Assembly (NCBI GenBank): GCA_964017235.1
Contig: OZ024927.1
Coordinates: 24,447,160-24,511,159, forward strand
Direction of reading: 5' to 3'
DNA from: Sabellastarte sp. h YS-2021
Taxonomy: Eukaryota > Annelida > Polychaeta > Sabellida > Sabellidae
Length of the DNA stretch: 64,000 nt
Notes under the pieces: model-generated
Told to the model about the DNA's origin: nothing
The model's database searches: none
What the model saw: only the letters and a program-made list of their open reading frames with translations
In this document: positions 33,983 through 45,419 of the stretch, piece after piece
How the letters are laid out: every line of letters starts with the position of its first letter
Position numbering within the stretch: the stretch's first letter is position 1
Translations under genes and position numbers: made by a program

Positions 33983-34797
33983 AAAATAAGACCTCTTGTG
34001 TGAACTATAGCTTTGTTATTTAAGGCTTTTACAGGTTTATTGGAATGTGACTTTACACTTACATGTCTGACCAATTTAAAGTTGTATCTTGTCCTTTATA
34101 AGTGTACTTACAATGATGTTTATTTTATATGCATTATATGTGTGTGGGCCTTTGGTATATGCTTAAACAATTTATGCAAATTCCTGTTTAACCATTTTGT
34201 ATTGTGAAATCTAACATGTAGACATATTGTTTTACTGCAAAACAGTGACAATAATGTAGGTTATTACTAATATCATCAGTCTGTACATATTTGTAGAGTC
34301 ATGCAAGTCATGCCTTTCCAGGTGAATTTTCATGTTAAAATAGAGAATTTTAAAAATACAATATTGGTCATAATTGAAGTAATATTAACAGAGACTTTTT
34401 TTCATTCTAAAAAGGCAAAAGGTTCATGAAAACTCTGCAATACTCCAGTTTAGCAGACATTACTTTAACCTCAAAAAGTGGAATTTTTTTTTTGTAATTT
34501 TACAAGTGCAATTTTAATGAACTTTTATTTCAAAAACAAAACTAAAAAATACATTCTATACCCCAGTATTATATAGCTTTCATAACTTTTCAGCAAAAAA
34601 AGTTGTGATATTGTACAAAAAAAGATTGTTTTTTAGAGTATGAAGCTTTGCCTGTCACATATATGAGGTAATGGTAATCTGTTTTATCTTCAGGCCTTCC
34701 TAACAGCTGTAACTGCACTGCTAAGTAATTTCCTTTTTCTAAGCAATTGTGATACAAGTCTACAGAAGGTGTGTATTATTGATCCACCGCAAGCTAA

Positions 34798-34803
34798 AAT
34801 AAA
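34798..34803 (+). terminator. Polyadenylation signal AATAAA
   Basis: Canonical hexamer followed about 20 nt later by a T-rich tract (CGTCTTTATTTTTTAG), the usual downstream element. Confidence 0.6.
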
Positions 34804-34825
34804 GTATTGTTTATACATTTTCACC

Positions 34826-35740
34826 ATCGTCTTTATTTTTTAGCCAGCCGTTTTTTTAGTCGAATGTTTGATTCGAGTTATGTCCTTAGTTGCGGCCGCA
34901 ATTTTAAAATGCCTGGTTAAGCCTTTATATGTTAATTTTCTACACAATATTTGTACACATACTTCTGGTTTGGTGTAAGATCCCTATGTACTCAAAACTT
35001 TTGACTTGCCATTGTTTTCCAATACTCATGTCTGACTTTTTCAACCAATTTATCTGCTAGTTTTCTAGGGATGCACAGAGTCTGTGTAAATTCGTTGTCT
35101 GCACATCCCCAACTAAAGTGCATAGCTTCATGTTAGGCCCTGTCACGTGACCAATTAGTATACAAGAAATAGGTTTCATTTATATGTTGTCCGTTTCCTT
35201 CACGTCAGTGCAGGGAGTTCCTCTGGTTCCCACGTGTTCTAGCCAATCAGGAGCAAGCTTTCATTGTTACTTTTGTTGAACAAATAAACCGCTAAAAATT
35301 ATTGAATGAAGTGACGTCGTTGTAGTATGAGAGATTGGTCACATTACAAGAGCTTTCAATAAAAATATTTGGGATATGTAAAACGCGATTTTAAACTAAC
35401 AAAGGCAGCGCGACACTTCAGAGCTATATTATAAGCATTTACAACAATGATATTGTGTTAATTTGCTTTCTGCTCATTTTATCACTATTTTTATTTGTCA
35501 CAGAGATGACCTTTAGAAACCTGTAGAAAGTGAATTAACTCACAAATTTCACTGGACTTTCTACCAAGATAAACTTGGTAGAAAATCCAATCTAGGAGAT
35601 TTGTGTATTGCCCAAGGGTCCGAAACCTGATAAATGCTGCTGCAGAAGCATAGGTGTTAATTGCTCAACTAAATGCAATTTAGGAAGTGACTGCTGTCAA
35701 AATTTAATGGGCTAAAGCTATAAAGCTGTAGTTTTGTTAC
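34826..35740. other. Intergenic, no gene seen
   Basis: A short inverted pair near 35065-35115 (TAGGGATGCACAGAG... TCTGCACATCCCC) could be a heavily deleted hAT MITE. Nothing else was recognised. Confidence 0.4.
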
Positions 35741-36662
35741 CCCACAGCCCTTAAGGGCTGTCGGGGTATTGTTTTCACCCATGGTGTCCAGATGGGCGGG
35801 CAGGCGGCGGGAAAAAGTTTGTCCGGGCTGTATCTCAGAAACTATAAGGTGTAGGAAGTTGATACTTTGTAGAGATATTGGTTAGGGGGTGTAAGTGTGC
35901 AACATCATGGTCTGATATTGATTTGACCTTGCCGTAGTCACCTTGAGTTTGAAAATCTTGTCCGGGCTATATCTCGGAAACCGTAAGGTGTAGGAAGTTG
36001 ATACTTGGTATGGACATTGGTTAGGGGGTGTAGGTGTGCAACGTCATGGCGTGACCTTGATTTGACCTTGCCGTAGTGACCTTGACCTATAAAATCTTGT
36101 CCGGGCTATATCTCAGAAACCGTAAGGTGTAGGAAGTTGATACTTGGTAGGGATATTGGTTAGGGGGTGTAGGTGTGCAATGTCATGGCTAAAACTTCGG
36201 CATATGAAAGATTATCAAAAAGTAGCTGAATAAGTTATTCCAACAAAACGCCGAAATCCTAACCGTTTTTGAGATACAGACCAAGTACCCATTTTAAAAA
36301 AATTTACAAAAATAAAACCCCTCCCATTCAGGTATCTATGGTGCGATTGATGAGAAAATCCTTTCCGACCTTGGAAATTTGGTCTAGAATGTACCAGATA
36401 AATTTTATAGCACAGGTGTGTCTGTTTTTTTCCGAAACGCGATGTTTTGGAGTTATGCTTAAGGTTACCTTAAGTAAAGCTTAAGGTCTGCGCAAAGTAT
36501 CCCAAAAATTTTTCCCGCCCCTACAGTTTTAAAGAAAGATAAGAAGCAAAGAAAAATTTGAAAGGCTAAGAAGTTATTCAAGGGAGACCATAATCCGGTG
36601 GCGGCGGTGATCAGTCGAACTTTGGTGAAAACAAATAAGCGTCCCTGACGGGCCGCTTAATT
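35741..36662. mobile_element. Tandem-repeat-cored non-autonomous element
   Basis: It opens with CCCC followed by a perfect 18-bp palindrome (ACAGCCCTTAAGGGCTGT) and GGGG. A GGCGG-rich stretch and a tandem core of about 140-bp units follow (GTCCGGGCTATATCTC at about 35821, 35961 and 36102). It closes with a hairpin (AAGCG.CCC.GGG.CGCTT) at 36640-36661. Terminal hairpins around a tandem core recall pearl/HINE-type elements of bivalves; family is inference. Confidence 0.6.
35815..36205. repeat. Tandem repeat, about 140 bp, three copies
   Basis: Each unit carries GTGTAGGAAGTTGATACTT and GGTTAGGGGGTGTA in order, with about 90% identity by eye. This is the core of the element around it. Confidence 0.85.
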
Positions 36663-36780
36663 ATCATTACTATTTTCACCTATTTATCTTGTGTTTTAAA
36701 ACACATTTATAGTTATTCTACCATAAACAGTTTCATAAACCACAAAACTATTGGGCAATGTTTTAGGGTTCACCTTTAGA

Positions 36781-37190
36781 AACTAACCTGTAGATCACGT
36801 GAATCAAATATCAATCCTAAAATGGCTGACTGAAGGTAGGAAGTGGGAAATTATGGGTAATATGGCCAATCCATGCCTTTCTTTTCCCAAAAAAAGAGGA
36901 GGCGGGAACCAGACATCCACTCTGTGAAGTGTTAAAGCGATAGGCGGAAGTGTCTTCAAGTTAGAGCCCGGAAATGGAAATTCAAGATGTGGCCATGGAG
37001 GCCATCTTGTTTTTCCAAATGGCACAAATTTCGAAAGCAACCTAACCTAGGTGGTGCCCTATCACCTTGTGAGGTTTCAAATAGAGTGATGTGTTCAAGT
37101 TAGAGTTTGGAAACCAAAATGTTGACAGATGGACGGACGTCAAACACATCAATTTAATGGGTGGGTTGGTTACACACAACCTACCCAACA
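36781..37190. mobile_element. Fragment of the element family seen at 56221-59350
   Basis: Shares the unit TTCGAAAG-AACCTA...GGTGAT...TCAAGTTAGAGT..GGAAACCAAAATGT and the terminus GACGGACGTC...CACATCAAT...GTTGGTTACAC with the 56221-59350 insertion. The right end is near 37186. The left end is not defined. Confidence 0.6.
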
Positions 37191-37576
37191 ACTTGATGAA
37201 AATATATCTATAAATTAATATAGTGATTTGAAACATAATACAATAGAAACAGAATAGAAACATGTAGCGCAAAATTGATACAAAACCCTCTAATGCACTC
37301 GAGATCAAAAAAAGCAAAGTCCAGGGACGTATCAGGTCAAGATGCAAATTAGCGCCCACCGGGGAGATGTACTATAGTGGAGGATATAATAGTTTAAACA
37401 AATAGGTTTTGAGCTGGCTTTGGTAACCTGTTATTGTGTGCTGTGATCGGACTGATTGTGGGAGTCCGCCCCACACAGCGGGGGAAGCCACCGCAAAACC
37501 CACCGAGGAAACATGCAGTCGATTTCCATGAGCTAGGTCACTGGGTTTTTTTATATATTTTTATTTCTTTTTGTTA
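37191..37576. other. Spacer, no gene seen
   Basis: No supported ORF and no repeat boundary were recognised. A GC-rich stretch near 37460-37510 is non-coding. Confidence 0.4.
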
Positions 37577-38772
37577 TATATGTCACAGTGGAAACTCCAA
37601 TCCAGTGCCATTTCTAATTCCCCTAGTGGTAGTTCCAATTGGAACTACCACTAGTGCTACTTCCAATTGGAACTACCACTAGTGCCGTTTCTAATCCATT
37701 GCTGATAAACAACAATTAGAAGTAGCACTAGTGCTAGTTCCAATTGGAACTACCACTAGGGGAATTAGAAATGGCCCTGACTCTTGATTTGACTTCTCAT
37801 GAAGAAGTTTATCATTGATCACAAACTGTTTATTTACATACAGTAAATGATAATACATACAGTATTTACATACAGCTAATGACAATACATACAATACACA
37901 ATAAGAGGTCATTTCACAAGTTTTAATGTTTTATATCACTTGAGGAACCACTGGATTGGAAGTCTTCAGACAGTATAGCACATTTCTGGCACTAAGTTTT
38001 TGTACTTTAAAGTTTTTTGAAACCCAGTACTTAAAGAAGCTACAACTTGGTCATAGTTGTCTTGTGATATAGAGAAAGTACTTCTACTCTTTTCCACTAG
38101 TCCATCAATGTGCTTTTCAAGCTGTCTCACAAACTCAGACTTCTGTTCATCCATACTTCTTAGTGTATGTGAAACTTTAGTTAATAACTATTCACTGTTG
38201 TTTCCAAAAGTTAAACTGACCATTGCCTAGATGGGCTGGTCTTATATAGACACAGTAGCACAGTCAATTACTGAAATGTATTCCTTTGATGGGCCCCTTT
38301 TATGTGTTCTAAAGAAAGATAGATCAAAATGATGACATGGATTACCTGCATAACTATAATCTAGAATATTAAAGCAAATTGCTGCTCTGGTGAGAGCTGC
38401 TCATCTGCGCAGATATCACAATTAAAGGGACAAAATGGGGTAATTGCAATTCAGATTAGAAATTAGTGTTGTCACAAAAATGTTGATTGATGATTTTAGA
38501 AATTACACCTTTCAAAGATTTAGTGCCATTTCTAATTCCCCTAGTGGTAGTTCCAATTGGAACTACCACTAGTGCTATTTCTAACTCCCCTAGTGCTGCT
38601 TCCAATTAGAAGTACAACTAGTGGTAGTTCCAATTGGAAGCAGCACTAGGGGAATTAGAAATGGCACTAGTGGTAGTTCCAATTGGAAGTAGCACTAGTG
38701 GTAGTTCCAATTGGAAGTACCACTAGGGGAATTAGAAATGGCACTGGATTGGAGTTTCCATTGTGACATATA
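37577..38772. mobile_element. Foldback-type element with palindrome-built inverted repeats
   Basis: The ends are inverted copies (TATATGTCACAGTGGAAAC at the left; TATATGTCACAATGGAAAC read inward from the right). Each arm consists of short units around a 32-bp perfect palindrome (37623-37654, 38541-38572; core TTCCAATTGGAA) and its variants. The middle 0.75 kb is unique and holds a 62-codon minus ORF. No target duplication was found. It sits 50 bp outside the giant element that follows. Confidence 0.75.
37966..38154 (-). CDS. Short ORF in the foldback element, unknown
   Basis: 62 codons from ATG, with protein-like composition unlike the surrounding AT-rich ORFs: a charged amphipathic start (MDEQKSEFVRQLEKHIDGLV) and LSTGFQKTLKYKNLV. 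It faintly recalls the N-terminus of transposon-derived KRBA2-like proteins of molluscs, but that is a memory-based guess. It may be a captured exon or a chance ORF. Confidence 0.3.
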   Translation of the reverse strand: MDEQKSEFVRQLEKHIDGLVEKSRSTFSISQDNYDQVVASLSTGFQKTLKYKNLVPEMCYTV

Positions 38773-38813
38773 CATGTTCATGCATAAAAATAAAGTTTAC
38801 AATGGTGGTAATT

Positions 38814-38821
38814 AAACAACA
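38814..38821. other. 8-bp target duplication, left copy
   Basis: AAACAACA directly precedes the left terminus GGTTGGTGCTTCATG. The same eight bases directly follow the right terminus at 62556-62563. Confidence 0.75.
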
Positions 38822-38851
38822 GGTTGGTGCTTCATGGTGGAGCCCGCGAAA
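38822..38851 (+). repeat. Left terminal inverted repeat
   Basis: 27 of 30 bases match the inverted right end. It includes TGGAGCCCGCGAAA, and a second CCCGCGAAATTT follows at about 38861. Confidence 0.75.
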
Positions 38852-39039
38852 TGAATTCCCGCGAAATTTTTTTGGAGGACCTAGAACCTCTACCACTTTG
38901 TGGGGTGTGGTAGAGGTAGTGGTCTGGCCCATTAATCTTACTTGGATAAGGCGTGGTAGAGGTGGGTATATATTTCTTGCAAACTGCCCCCCGTTTTTGG
39001 GGTGTGGTAGAGGTAGAGGTCGATCCCAGTAATTTTAAT

Positions 39040-41890
39040 AGGAGAAGGTGGGGGATAGGTGTGGTAGAGGTGAGATATAGTATATATTTCTTGCAAACTC
39101 TACCATGTTTTGGGGGTGTGGTAGAGGTAGAGGTCTGTCCCAGTAATTTTAATTGGATAAGGCGTGGTACAGGTGGGGGAGAGGTGTGGTAGAGGTCAGA
39201 TATAGTATATATTTCTTGCAACATGTACCACGTTTTGGGGGTGTGGTAGAGGTAGAGGTTGATCCCAGTGATTTTAATAGGACAAGGTGGGGGAGAGGTG
39301 TGGTAGAGGTCAGATATAGTATATATTTCTTGGAACCTCTACCACGTTTTTGGGGTGTGGTAGAGGTAGAGGTTGATCCCAGTAATTTTAATTGGAGATG
39401 GTGGGGGACAGGTGTGGTAGAGGTGAGATATGGTATATATTTCTTGCAACCTCTACCGCGTTTGGTTGGTGTAGTAGAGGTAGAGGTTCATCCCAGTAAT
39501 TTTAATTGGAGAAGACGTAGTAGAGGTGGGGGAGAGGTGTGGTAGAGGTCAGATATAGTATATATTTCTTGCAAAATGTACCACATTTTGGGGGTGTGGT
39601 AGAGGTAGATGTCTGCCCCATTAATTGTAGTTGGAGAAGGCGTGGTAGAGGTCACATGTAATGTATATTTTTTTAAACCTCTACCATGTTTTACGGGTGT
39701 GGTAGAGGTAGAGGTTGATCCCATTGATTTCAGTTGCAGAAGGTGTGGTAGATGTGGGGGAGAGGTGTGGTAGAGGTCAGATATATTATATTTCTTGCAA
39801 CCTGTACCACATTTTCGGGGTGTGGTAGAGGTAGAGGTTGATGCCAGTAATTTTAATTGGTGAATGTGGGGGAGAGGTGTGGTAGAGGTGAGATATAGTA
39901 TATATTTCTTGTAAACTGCACCACGTTTTGGGGGTGTGGTAGAGGTAGAGGTTGATCCCATTAATTTCAGTTGAAAAAGGTGGGGGAGAGGTGTGGTAGA
40001 GGTCAGATATAGTATATATTTCTTGCAAACGCTACCACGTTTTGGGGGTGTGGTAGAGGTAGAGGTTGATCCCAGTGATTTTAATAGGACAAGGTGGGGG
40101 AGAGGTGTGGTAGAGGTGAGATATAGTATATATTTCTTGCAACCTGTACCACGTTTTCGGGGTGTGGTAGAGGTAGAGGTTGATCCCAGTAACTTTAATT
40201 GGAGAAGGTGGGGGTGAGGTGGGGTAGAGGTGAGATATAGTATATCTTTCTTGCAACCTGTACCGCGTTTGGGGGGTGTGGTAGAGGTAGAGGTCGATCC
40301 CAGTAATTTTGATAGAAGGTGGGGGAGAGTTGTGGTAGAGGTGAGATATAGTATATATTTCTTGCAAACTCTACCATGTTTTGAGGGTGTGGTAGAGGTA
40401 GAGGTCGATCCCAGTAATTTTAATAGGAGAAGGTGGGGGAGAGGTGTGGTAGAGGTGAGATATGGTATATATTTCTTGCAAACTCTACCATGTTTTGGGG
40501 GTGTGGTAGAGGTAGAGGTCTGTCCCAGTAATTTTAATTGGATAAGGCGTGGTACAGGTGGGGGAGAGGTGTGGTAGAGGTCAGATATAGTATATATTTC
40601 TTGCAACATGTACCACGTTTTGGGGGTGTGGTAGAGGTAGAGGTTGATCCCAGTGATTTTAATAGAACAAGGTGGGGGAGAGGTGTGGTAGAGGTCAGAT
40701 ATAGTATATATTTCTTGGAACCTCTACCACGTTTTGGGGGTGTGGTAGAGGTAGAGGTTGATCCCAGTAATTTTAATTGGAGATGGTGGGGGACAGGTGT
40801 GGTAGAGGTGAGATATAGTATATATTTCTTGCAACCTCTACCGCGTTTGGTTGGTGTAGTAGAGGTAGAGGTTCATCCCAGTAATTTTAATTGGAGAAGA
40901 CGTAGTAGAGGTGGGGGAGAGGTGTGGTAGAGGTCAGATATAGTATATATTTCTTGCAAAATGTACCACATTTTGGGGGTGTGGCAGAGGTAGATGTCTG
41001 CCCCATTAATTGTAGTTGGAGAAGGCGTGGTAGAGGTGGGGGAGAGGTGTGGTAGAGGTCACATGTAATGTATATTTTTTTAAACCTCTACCATGTTTTA
41101 GGGGTGTGGTAGAGGTAGAGGTTGATCCCATTGATTTCAGTTGCAGAAGGTGTGGTAGATGTGGGGGAGAGGTGTGGTAGAGGTCAGATATATTATATAT
41201 TTCTTGCAACCTGTACCACGTTTTCGGGGTGTGGTAGAGGTAGAGGTTGATGCCAGTAATTTTAATTGGTGAATGTGGGGGAGAGGTGTGGTAGAGGTGA
41301 GATATAGTATATATTTCTTGTAAACTGCACCACGTTTTGGGGGTGTGGTAGAGGTAGAGGTTGATCCCATTAATTTCAGTTGAAAAAGGTGTGTTAGAGG
41401 TGGGGGAGAGGTGTGGTAGAGGTCAGATATAGTATATATTTCTTGCAAACGCTACCACGTTTTAGGGGTGTGGTAGAGGTAGAGGTTGATCCCAGTGATT
41501 TTAATAGGACAAGGTGGGGGAGAGGTGTGGTAGAGGTGAGATATAGTATATATTTCTTGCAACCTGTACCACGTTTTCGGGGTGTGGTAGAGGTAGAGGT
41601 TGATCCCAGTAACTTTAATTGGAGAAGGTGGGGGTGAGGTGGGGTAGAGGTGAGATATAGTATATCTTTCTTGCAACCTGTACCGCGTTTGGGGGGTGTG
41701 GTAGAGGTAGAGGTCGATCCCAGTAATTTTAATAGAAGGTGGGGGAGAGTTGTGGTAGAGGTGAGATATAGTATATATTTCTTGCAAACTCTACCATGTT
41801 TTGGGGGTGTGGTAGAGGTAGAGGTCTGTCCCAGTAATTTTAATTGGATAAGGCGTGGTACAGGTGGGGGAGCGGTGTGGTAGAGGTAAG
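39040..41890 (+). repeat. Older higher-order repeat, about 1.385-1.42 kb unit
   Basis: Marker monomers near 39153-39545 return at 40538-40930 (offset 1385), and those near 40032-40367 return at 41452-41787 (offset 1420). The 35-bp change comes from two short insertions in the second copy, near 41037 and 41393. Scattered substitutions make this older than the 1381-bp duplication. Confidence 0.85.
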
Positions 41891-42246
41891 ATATAGTATA
41901 TATTTCTTGCAACCTGTACCACGTTTTCGGGGTGTGGTAGAGGTAGAGGTTGATCCCATTAATTTTAATTGGAGAATGTGGGGGAGAGGTGTGGTAGAGG
42001 TCAGATATAGTATATATTTCTTATAAACTGCACCACGTTTTGGGGGTGTGGTAGAGGTTGATCCCAGTAATTTTAATTAGAGAAGGTGGGGGTGAGGTGG
42101 GGTAGAGGTGAGATATAATATATCTTTCTTGCAACCTGTACCGCGTTTGGGGGGTGTGGTAGAGGTAAAGGTTGATCCCAGTAACTTTAATTGGAGAAGG
42201 TCGGGGTGAGGTGGGGTAGAGGTGAGATATAGTATATCTTTCTTGC

Positions 42247-45008
42247 AACCTGTACCGCGTTTGGGGGGTGTGGTAGAGGTTGATCCCAGTAATTTTAATA
42301 GGAGAAGGTGGGGGGAGAGGTGTGGTAGAGGTGAGATATGGTATATATTTCTTGCAAACTCTACCATGTTTTGGGGGTGTGGTAGAGGTAGAGGTCTGTC
42401 CCAGTAATTTTAATTGGATAAGACGTGGTACAGGTGGGGAGAGGTGTGCTAGAGGTCAGTTATAGTATATATTTCTTGTAAACTGCACCACGTTTTGGGA
42501 GTGTGGTAGAGGTAGAGGTTGATCCCAGTAATTGTAATTGGAGAATGTGGGGGAGAGATGTGGTAGAGGTCAGATATAGTATATATTTCTTGCAAACGCT
42601 ACCACGTTTTGGGGGTGTGGTAGAGGTAGAGGTTGATCCCAGTGATTTTAATAGGACAAGGTGGGGGAGAGGTGTGGTAGAGGTCAGATATAGTATATAT
42701 TTCTTGCAAACGCTACCACGTTTTGGGGGTGTGGTAGAGGTAGACGTTGATCCCAGTGATTTTAATAGGACAAGGTGGGGGAGAGGTGTGGTAGAGGTTA
42801 GATATAGTATATATTTCTTGCAAACGCTACCACGTTTTGGGGGTGTGGTAGAGGTAGAGGTTGATCCCAGTGATTTTAATAGGACAAGGTGGGGGAGAGG
42901 TGTGGTAGAGGTCAGATATAGTATATATTTCTTGCAAGCTGTACCACGTTTTGGGGGTGTGGTAGAGGTAGAGGTTGATCCCAGTAATTTTATTTGGAGA
43001 TGGTGGGGGACAGGTGTGGTAGAGGTGAGATATAGTATATATTTCTTGCAACCTCTACCGCGTTTCGGGGGTGTAGTAGAGGTAGAGGTTCATCCCAGTA
43101 ATTTTAATTGGAGAAGGTATAGTAGAGGTGGGGGAGAGGTGTGGTAGAGATATAGTATATATTTCTTGCAACATGTACCATGTTTTGGGGGTGTGGTAGA
43201 GGTAGATGTCTGCCCCATTAATTGTAGTTGGAGAAGGCGTGGTAGAGGTGGGGGAGAGGTGTGGTACAGGTCACATATAATGTATATTTTTTGAAACCTC
43301 TACCATGTTTTGGGGATGTGGTAGAGGTAGAGGTTGATCCCATTGATTTCAGTTGCAAAAGGTGTGGTAGATGTGGGGGAGAGGTGTGGTAGAGGTCACA
43401 TATATTATATATTTCTTGCAACCTGTACCAAGTTTTCGGGGTGTGGTAGAGGTAGAGGTTGATCCCAGTAATTTTAATTGGAGAATGTGGGGGAGAGGTG
43501 TGGTAGAGGTCAGATATAGTATATATTTCTTGCAAACACTACCACGTTTTGGGGGTGTGGTAGAGGTAGAGGTTCATCCCAGTAATTTTAATTGGAGAAG
43601 GTGTGGTAGAGGTGTGGTAGAGGTGAGAACCTGTACCGCGTTTGGGGGGTGTGGTAGAGGTTGATCCCAGTAATTTTAATAGGAGAAGGTGGGGGGAGAG
43701 GTGTGGTAGAGGTGAGATATGGTATATATTTCTTGCAAACTCTACCATGTTTTGGGGGTGTGGTAGAGGTAGAGGTCTGTCCCAGTAATTTTAATTGGAT
43801 AAGACGTGGTACAGGTGGGGAGAGGTGTGCTAGAGGTCAGTTATAGTATATATTTCTTGTAAACTGCACCACGTTTTGGGAGTGTGGTAGAGGTAGAGGT
43901 TGATCCCAGTAATTGTAATTGGAGAATGTGGGGGAGAGATGTGGTAGAGGTCAGATATAGTATATATTTCTTGCAAACGCTACCACGTTTTGGGGGTGTG
44001 GTAGAGGTAGAGGTTGATCCCAGTGATTTTAATAGGACAAGGTGGGGGAGAGGTGTGGTAGAGGTCAGATATAGTATATATTTCTTGCAAACGCTACCAC
44101 GTTTTGGGGGTGTGGTAGAGGTAGACGTTGATCCCAGTGATTTTAATAGGACAAGGTGGGGGAGAGGTGTGGTAGAGGTTAGATATAGTATATATTTCTT
44201 GCAAACGCTACCACGTTTTGGGGGTGTGGTAGAGGTAGAGGTTGATCCCAGTGATTTTAATAGGACAAGGTGGGGGAGAGGTGTGGTAGAGGTCAGATAT
44301 AGTATATATTTCTTGCAAGCTGTACCACGTTTTGGGGGTGTGGTAGAGGTAGAGGTTGATCCCAGTAATTTTATTTGGAGATGGTGGGGGACAGGTGTGG
44401 TAGAGGTGAGATATAGTATATATTTCTTGCAACCTCTACCGCGTTTCGGGGGTGTAGTAGAGGTAGAGGTTCATCCCAGTAATTTTAATTGGAGAAGGTA
44501 TAGTAGAGGTGGGGGAGAGGTGTGGTAGAGATATAGTATATATTTCTTGCAACATGTACCATGTTTTGGGGGTGTGGTAGAGGTAGATGTCTGCCCCATT
44601 AATTGTAGTTGGAGAAGGCGTGGTAGAGGTGGGGGAGAGGTGTGGTACAGGTCACATATAATGTATATTTTTTGAAACCTCTACCATGTTTTGGGGATGT
44701 GGTAGAGGTAGAGGTTGATCCCATTGATTTCAGTTGCAAAAGGTGTGGTAGATGTGGGGGAGAGGTGTGGTAGAGGTCACATATATTATATATTTCTTGC
44801 AACCTGTACCAAGTTTTCGGGGTGTGGTAGAGGTAGAGGTTGATCCCAGTAATTTTAATTGGAGAATGTGGGGGAGAGGTGTGGTAGAGGTCAGATATAG
44901 TATATATTTCTTGCAAACACTACCACGTTTTGGGGGTGTGGTAGAGGTAGAGGTTCATCCCAGTAATTTTAATTGGAGAAGGTGTGGTAGAGGTGTGGTA
45001 GAGGTGAG
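42247..45008 (+). repeat. Higher-order repeat, 1381-bp unit duplicated in tandem
   Basis: The segment 42247-43627 is repeated at 43628-45008 with no difference that I could see. Marker variants (GAGAACCTGTACCGCG, a missing satellite block near 43148, CATATATTATATATTTC) keep the same order at an offset of exactly 1381. The unit holds about 12 monomers. Confidence 0.9.
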
Positions 45009-45241
45009 ATATAGTATATACATCTTGCAACCTGTTCCACATTTTCGGGGTGTGGTAGAGGTAGAGGTTGATCCCAGTAATTTTAATTGGAGAAGGTGGG
45101 GGAGAGGTGTGGTAGAAGTGAGATATAGTATATATTTCTTGCAAACACTACCACGTTTTGGGGGTGTGGTAGAGGTAGAGGTTCATCCCAGTAATTATAT
45201 CCCCAGACGAAAGTCGGGGATATATTGGATTCAGGTCCGTC

Positions 45242-45242
<1 letters not shown>

Positions 45243-45287
<45 letters not shown>
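45243..45287. repeat. (CCG)n microsatellite
   Basis: About 15 uninterrupted CCG triplets just inside the 5' end of the Helitron-like element. A microsatellite near the 5' end is a known trait of bivalve and Drosophila tandem-cored elements. Confidence 0.95.
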
Positions 45288-45419
45288 AGAAATTTCCTTG
45301 TGGACGCGATAACTCAAAAACAAATTAATATTTTTTTTTCAAACTTGGTACACATGTTAAGGGTGCCCAAAGGAAGATCCCTATTTTAAGGTGACCTTAA
45401 ACTCCCAGTAAAAAAGAAC

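Larger units (their letters stand above)
32479..34820 (+). other. Probable 3'UTR exon of cathepsin L
   Basis: A long AT- and T-rich non-coding stretch between the inferred acceptor and the AATAAA at 34798-34803. ORFs here (such as 34013-34207) are hydrophobic chance ORFs. Earlier polyadenylation inside this stretch cannot be excluded. Confidence 0.5.
38883..45196 (+). repeat. 114-126 bp satellite array, left arm, first part
   Basis: About 53 monomers are present, each with GTGTGGTAGAGGTAGAGG, TTGATCCCAGTAATTTTAAT, GTGGGGGAGAGGTGTGG and AGATATAGTATATATTTCTT. The spacing measured at 42571, 42685, 42799 and 42913 is exactly 114 bp. Longer monomers carry an extra 12-bp GGCGTGGTAGAG-type block. 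Because most spacings are multiples of three, long ORFs appear on both strands; they are not genes. Confidence 0.95.

Noticed and set aside
39488..40609. 373-codon minus-strand ORF and many other long ORFs in the 39-45 kb and 61-62 kb arrays, as real proteins
   Set aside because: They arise because the satellite unit is a multiple of three and stop-poor. Overlapping ORFs occur on both strands, the peptide is a simple repeat of the unit, and no start context or domain is shared with known proteins.
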